Part shown: one piece after another, positions 61,251 through 64,000 of the stretch
Position numbering within the stretch: the first letter of the stretch is position 1
Layout of the letters: each line of letters starts with the position of its first letter
Source: UBA5336 sp964415675
GTDB lineage: Bacteria > Pseudomonadota > Alphaproteobacteria > Caulobacterales > Hyphomonadaceae
DNA length: 64,000 bases
Direction: 5' to 3'
NCBI GenBank assembly: GCA_964415675.1
Contig: CAYQBG010000001.1
Span: 62,001-126,000, forward strand
Notes under the pieces: generated by a model
The model's input: only the letters and a program-made list of their open reading frames with translations
Databases searched by the model: none
Told to the model about the DNA's origin: nothing
Program-made: the position numbers and the translations under genes

Positions 61251-62263
61251 GACTTACCCCTGTTTCGCACCTGTTTCGACACCCATGCCTGCTCGCGCAT
61301 ATATTGGCGCATCGGGCGAGCGGGTGTCCCGCCCCAGGTTTCACCTTCAGGGACTTCACGGAAAACCCCCGACGCAGCCGCAAGGCTGGCCCCGTCGCCG
61401 ATCTTCACATGATCTGCGATACCGGCCCGCCCGCCAAGGCGAACCCCATCGCCGATCACGACCGACCCGGAGATCCCGCCAAATGCCGCAATCACACAAT
61501 TGCGTCCTATTCGGACATTGTGAGCAATCTGACAGAGATTGTCGATCTTGGTGCGCTCCCCGATTACAGTATCGTCGAAAGCGCCGCGATCAATTGTTGT
61601 ATTCGCACCGATACTCACCCCGTCCTGAATGATCACGCGTCCGAAATGGGGTTGGTCAGCAGCACCTTCCGGGCTGGCGACCACCCCGAAACCCGTCTCG
61701 CCTATGCGCGCACCAGAAGCGATCGACACGCCATCACCGATCAAGGCGCACTGAAGGGAAACATGATGACCAATCCGGGTCCCTCGACCGATCTGGACGC
61801 CCGGGCTTATGATACTGCCAGCGCCAATCTCCGTGCCCTCGCCAATCGCCGCACCCTCGCCAATCACCACACCGGGCGCCAGAATTGTCGCAGGGTGAAT
61901 GCTGGCGCCGGGGTGGATGAACCCATGATCGCCTGACAGGCGCCGCAGGACAATCAGCGCCGATGCGGTCAATCCATGCACGAACCGCGGGCGCCCGGTA
62001 ACAAGCGCGGCGACCTTGGGGGGCAGGTGCGTGGCTGCGTCTTCCGTCACGAAACAGCCGGCAGCGTCAGGGCTGACACTGGCCGCATTCAGCGGGTCAC
62101 CCTCATGGAAACAGACATCCCCCGCCATCGCATCTGTCGCCGCAGCAACACCAGGTGCCGAGGCCTTGCGATCACCGCGCAAAAGTTCTGCCCCGGACCT
62201 GTCGGCCCAGGTTCCGAGCGTCGCAGCCCCGTCAGACGCGTAGAACCTCGGATCGACCGGCAC
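61247..62263 (-). CDS. lpxD: UDP-3-O-acylglucosamine N-acyltransferase
   Basis: Third acylation step of lipid A, 338 residues. An N-terminal uridine-binding domain precedes a hexapeptide-repeat beta-helix (IHPATILAPGVVIGEGAAIG onward), with the catalytic His in LCQIAHNVRIGRNC near residue 247. It is 27 bases downstream of the ompH/skp gene. Confidence 0.95.
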   Translation of the reverse strand: MPVDPRFYASDGAATLGTWADRSGAELLRGDRKASAPGVAAATDAMAGDVCFHEGDPLNAASVSPDAAGCFVTEDAATHLPPKVAALVTGRPRFVHGLTASALIVLRRLSGDHGFIHPGASIHPATILAPGVVIGEGAAIGEGTEIGAGSIISPGVQIGRGTRIGHHVSLQCALIGDGVSIASGARIGETGFGVVASPEGAADQPHFGRVIIQDGVSIGANTTIDRGAFDDTVIGERTKIDNLCQIAHNVRIGRNCVIAAFGGISGSVVIGDGVRLGGRAGIADHVKIGDGASLAAASGVFREVPEGETWGGTPARPMRQYMREQAWVSKQVRNRGKS

Positions 62264-62290
62264 GGGTCAGGCCTCCTATCGTGGCGAAAG

Positions 62291-62881
62291 CTATTGCTGG
62301 CTTGTTTGAGCCGGCAGGCGCTCGCGCGTCACCGCTATCGACGAAGTGCTGGCATTCAGCTTTTCAATCACCTTGTCCGTGACATCTGTGCTGCCGCCAG
62401 CAATCATCACATCACTCGCAGACATCATGATATCAGCCTGCTCCTCCTGCATCACCTGCTGAAGCACTGGACCAAGCGCCTGGGAAAAGGCGATCGAGGC
62501 CTTGCGTTCGGTCATGGCAAGCTCTGTCGCCCGCTTTTCGCGTTCCTTGGACAGGTCGGCAAGCTTCGTGCGGAAATTGCGCGCCTCGCTCTTGACGCTT
62601 TCATCGGCACGCATGGCCTCAGGCGTCATATTTGCAGTCTTGGCTTCCAGCGACTTACCCATGGTTTCCAACGAATTCGCAGTTGGCTCCAGCTCACGTT
62701 GCATCTGGCCTTCAATGGTCTTGATCTTGGAGGCGATATCCTTGCCGGCCTGGCTTTCGCGCAGGACGCGCGTCTGATCGACGACGATTATCTTGGTGCC
62801 CTGTGCCATAGCGGGCGCGGCAGCCATGACACTGGTCACGGCCAGTGCAAAGGCGGCAAGCAGCAGTTTGACGTTCTTCAT
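62291..62881 (-). CDS. OmpH/Skp-family periplasmic chaperone
   Basis: Exported chaperone of 196 residues. A signal peptide ends APAMA near residue 26. The mature part starts TKIIVVDQTRVLRESQAGK and contains long helices (about 50-150) forming the Skp tentacles. It lies between bamA and lpxD, the standard position, and probably helps deliver outer-membrane proteins to Bam. ATG 62881 is preferred; the frame is open to 62947. Confidence 0.9.
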   Translation of the reverse strand: MKNVKLLLAAFALAVTSVMAAAPAMAQGTKIIVVDQTRVLRESQAGKDIASKIKTIEGQMQRELEPTANSLETMGKSLEAKTANMTPEAMRADESVKSEARNFRTKLADLSKEREKRATELAMTERKASIAFSQALGPVLQQVMQEEQADIMMSASDVMIAGGSTDVTDKVIEKLNASTSSIAVTRERLPAQTSQQ

Positions 62882-62900
62882 TGGAGAGTCTCCTGGGGGC

Positions 62901-64000
62901 TTAGAAACGAGTGCTTGTGGAGAAGCGGAAGGTTTCGGTTTCATCATACTCTTCCTTCCGCAGGATCTGGGAGAAATCGAACCGGATCGGGCCGAAAGGG
63001 GAATCCCAGAATACGCTGAGGCCGGCCGACGCGCGCAGAGTCAGCTCGTCCTCGGTGAACCTGACGGCGTCGCGGGCAACTCCCGTGCTGGTGTCCGTAA
63101 AGTAGATCGAATCGTCGATATCTTCATCTTCAAGCCGGCCGAGCGAGCCGACATCGGTAAACAGAGCCGTCTTGATACCATATTCTTCAGGAAGGTAATT
63201 CGGCAATGTCAGTTCGAATGTGCCCTGGTAGTAGGCATTGCCGCCAAGCGCACGACCGCGGCGAAGGCGCACCTCCTCACCATTTTCGTCGAAAACGCGA
63301 TCAATTTCGCGCGGACCGATGCCAGCAACGTCAAAGCCGCGGAAAGTGCTGCCACCGCGGAAGAAGCGGTTATTGATCCGCACCGTGTCGTCATCTGCGA
63401 ACGGGAAAATATACCCCGCCGAGAACCGCGAACTGAAACGGAACCCTTGCCACAGGCCCCGATACCAGGCCGCGCTACCCTCGGTGCGCAGATAATTCAC
63501 ATCGCCGCCAAGTCCGGCAACATCCTGACTGAAGGACATGTCAAACCCACGCGTCGGCGAGATCGGGTCGTTTCTGCGGTCCCAGTTCCACGTATAGCCG
63601 AGGATTGACGATATATCGGCGCGCTCGCTGTCGCAAAGGGAGGGGCGCAGATTGGGCGCCAGCAACGGACTGCAGATATCGACGACGCTGGTGCCATCCG
63701 GCAACGGCGATGTCGAAGGCGGAATCGTCTGCTGAAATGACGTGTCGTCGCTCGTATCGTCCGGTGTACCATTGTCATCAACAATGGTCTGCGTTGCGAA
63801 GCTCCCGTCATCATCATTAATCACGACCTGGTCATCATCGACGTTGATCTCATCGGACTGCAAACGGTAGCGCAAGCCGAGATTGGCCCGCTCGGTCACA
63901 GGAAATCCAAGACGCACCCCTGCGCCGATCGTCTCGGTTTCGAAATTCGACAGGTCGAGGAAATCCTGACGCGTGGCGAACAAATCGATACCCGCCGCAA
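62901..64000 (-). CDS. bamA: BamA outer-membrane assembly protein (C-terminal part; 5' end beyond window)
   Basis: Partial gene: the frame stays open to base 64000, so at least 366 residues are visible and the POTRA domains lie outside. The visible part is beta-barrel: LRYRLQSDE, GYTWNWDRRNDPISPTRGFDM, RFFRGGSTFRGFDVAGIGPRE with the conserved (V/I)RGF-type signature, FGLSVFWDSPFGPIRFDFSQ-like end, and a C-terminal Phe (STSTRF). A loop near 80-120 is Asp/Thr-rich and variable. It precedes ompH/skp. Confidence 0.93.
   Translation of the reverse strand, partial: AAGIDLFATRQDFLDLSNFETETIGAGVRLGFPVTERANLGLRYRLQSDEINVDDDQVVINDDDGSFATQTIVDDNGTPDDTSDDTSFQQTIPPSTSPLPDGTSVVDICSPLLAPNLRPSLCDSERADISSILGYTWNWDRRNDPISPTRGFDMSFSQDVAGLGGDVNYLRTEGSAAWYRGLWQGFRFSSRFSAGYIFPFADDDTVRINNRFFRGGSTFRGFDVAGIGPREIDRVFDENGEEVRLRRGRALGGNAYYQGTFELTLPNYLPEEYGIKTALFTDVGSLGRLEDEDIDDSIYFTDTSTGVARDAVRFTEDELTLRASAGLSVFWDSPFGPIRFDFSQILRKEEYDETETFRFSTSTRF

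Noticed and set aside
1..64000. CRISPR arrays, tRNA/rRNA genes, prophage or insertion sequences
   Set aside because: No regular spaced repeats, cloverleaf or CCA-ended genes, transposase or integrase frames were seen.

Overview
The window reads as about 64 kb of chromosome from a high-G+C alphaproteobacterium, most likely Hyphomonadaceae/Caulobacterales-like. The evidence is a CcrM-type GANTC methyltransferase, the order mutY - DUF721/dciA - dsbA-like - smc, the split b/b' F0 ATP synthase cluster, an ATP12-family chaperone, a LexA box of the alphaproteobacterial GTTC-N7-GTTC type, and the order trpDC - lexA - comEC - gltX - gltA - lpxB - lpxI - lpxA - lpxD - ompH/skp - bamA. Species cannot be named from sequence alone. 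I see no rRNA, tRNA, CRISPR array, prophage, insertion sequence or integrase.

Layout. 0-10.5 kb: ccrM, a c-type heme lipoprotein, mutY divergent from dciA-like DUF721, a DsbA-like lipoprotein, smc and the F0 genes atpI-B-E-F'-F ending at an intrinsic terminator. 10.5-18.7 kb: a small membrane protein, an acyltransferase, then a leftward glycine-cleavage operon (gcvT-gcvH-gcvPA-DUF2513-gcvPB) behind a tandem glycine riboswitch, with aroC upstream. 18.7-26.6 kb: pdxH, DUF1499, a mini membrane protein, and a catabolic neighbourhood (VOC protein, two hydrolases, acyl-CoA dehydrogenase, hotdog thioesterase, TetR). 26.8-33.7 kb: an exported repeat/peptidoglycan-binding protein, IscA-like protein, an exported protein coupled to a PapD-like chaperone, an alpha/beta-fold protein, propionyl-CoA carboxylase beta subunit and a secreted basic protein. 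33.7-43.7 kb: GST, ATP12, HAD phosphatase, two pseudouridine synthases around crcB, rarA, enoyl-CoA hydratase, a radical SAM protein, suhB, efp, thiE. 43.7-50.7 kb: a nucleoside-deoxyribosyltransferase/TIR-like protein, a DUF1272 mini zinc protein, fba, a candidate small ORF, pgk, a methyltransferase, gap, an ABA4-like membrane protein and an exported methyltransferase. 50.8-64 kb: trpDC, lexA, comEC, gltX, gltA and the lipid A/outer-membrane cluster, with bamA cut by the window end.

Most of the window is core housekeeping arranged in tight, often translationally coupled operons. The least ordinary items are a low-G+C DUF2513 gene spliced between gcvPA and gcvPB under riboswitch control, the TIR/NDT-like two-domain protein downstream of the glycolytic genes, an exported protein with eight 23-residue repeats and a peptidoglycan-binding domain, a PapD-like chaperone coupled to an exported protein of no recognised family, and several genes under 60 codons (DUF1272 and candidate ORFs after pgk and after the acyl-CoA dehydrogenase gene). 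Start sites were chosen by ribosome-binding site and family alignment; many differ from the longest open frame.
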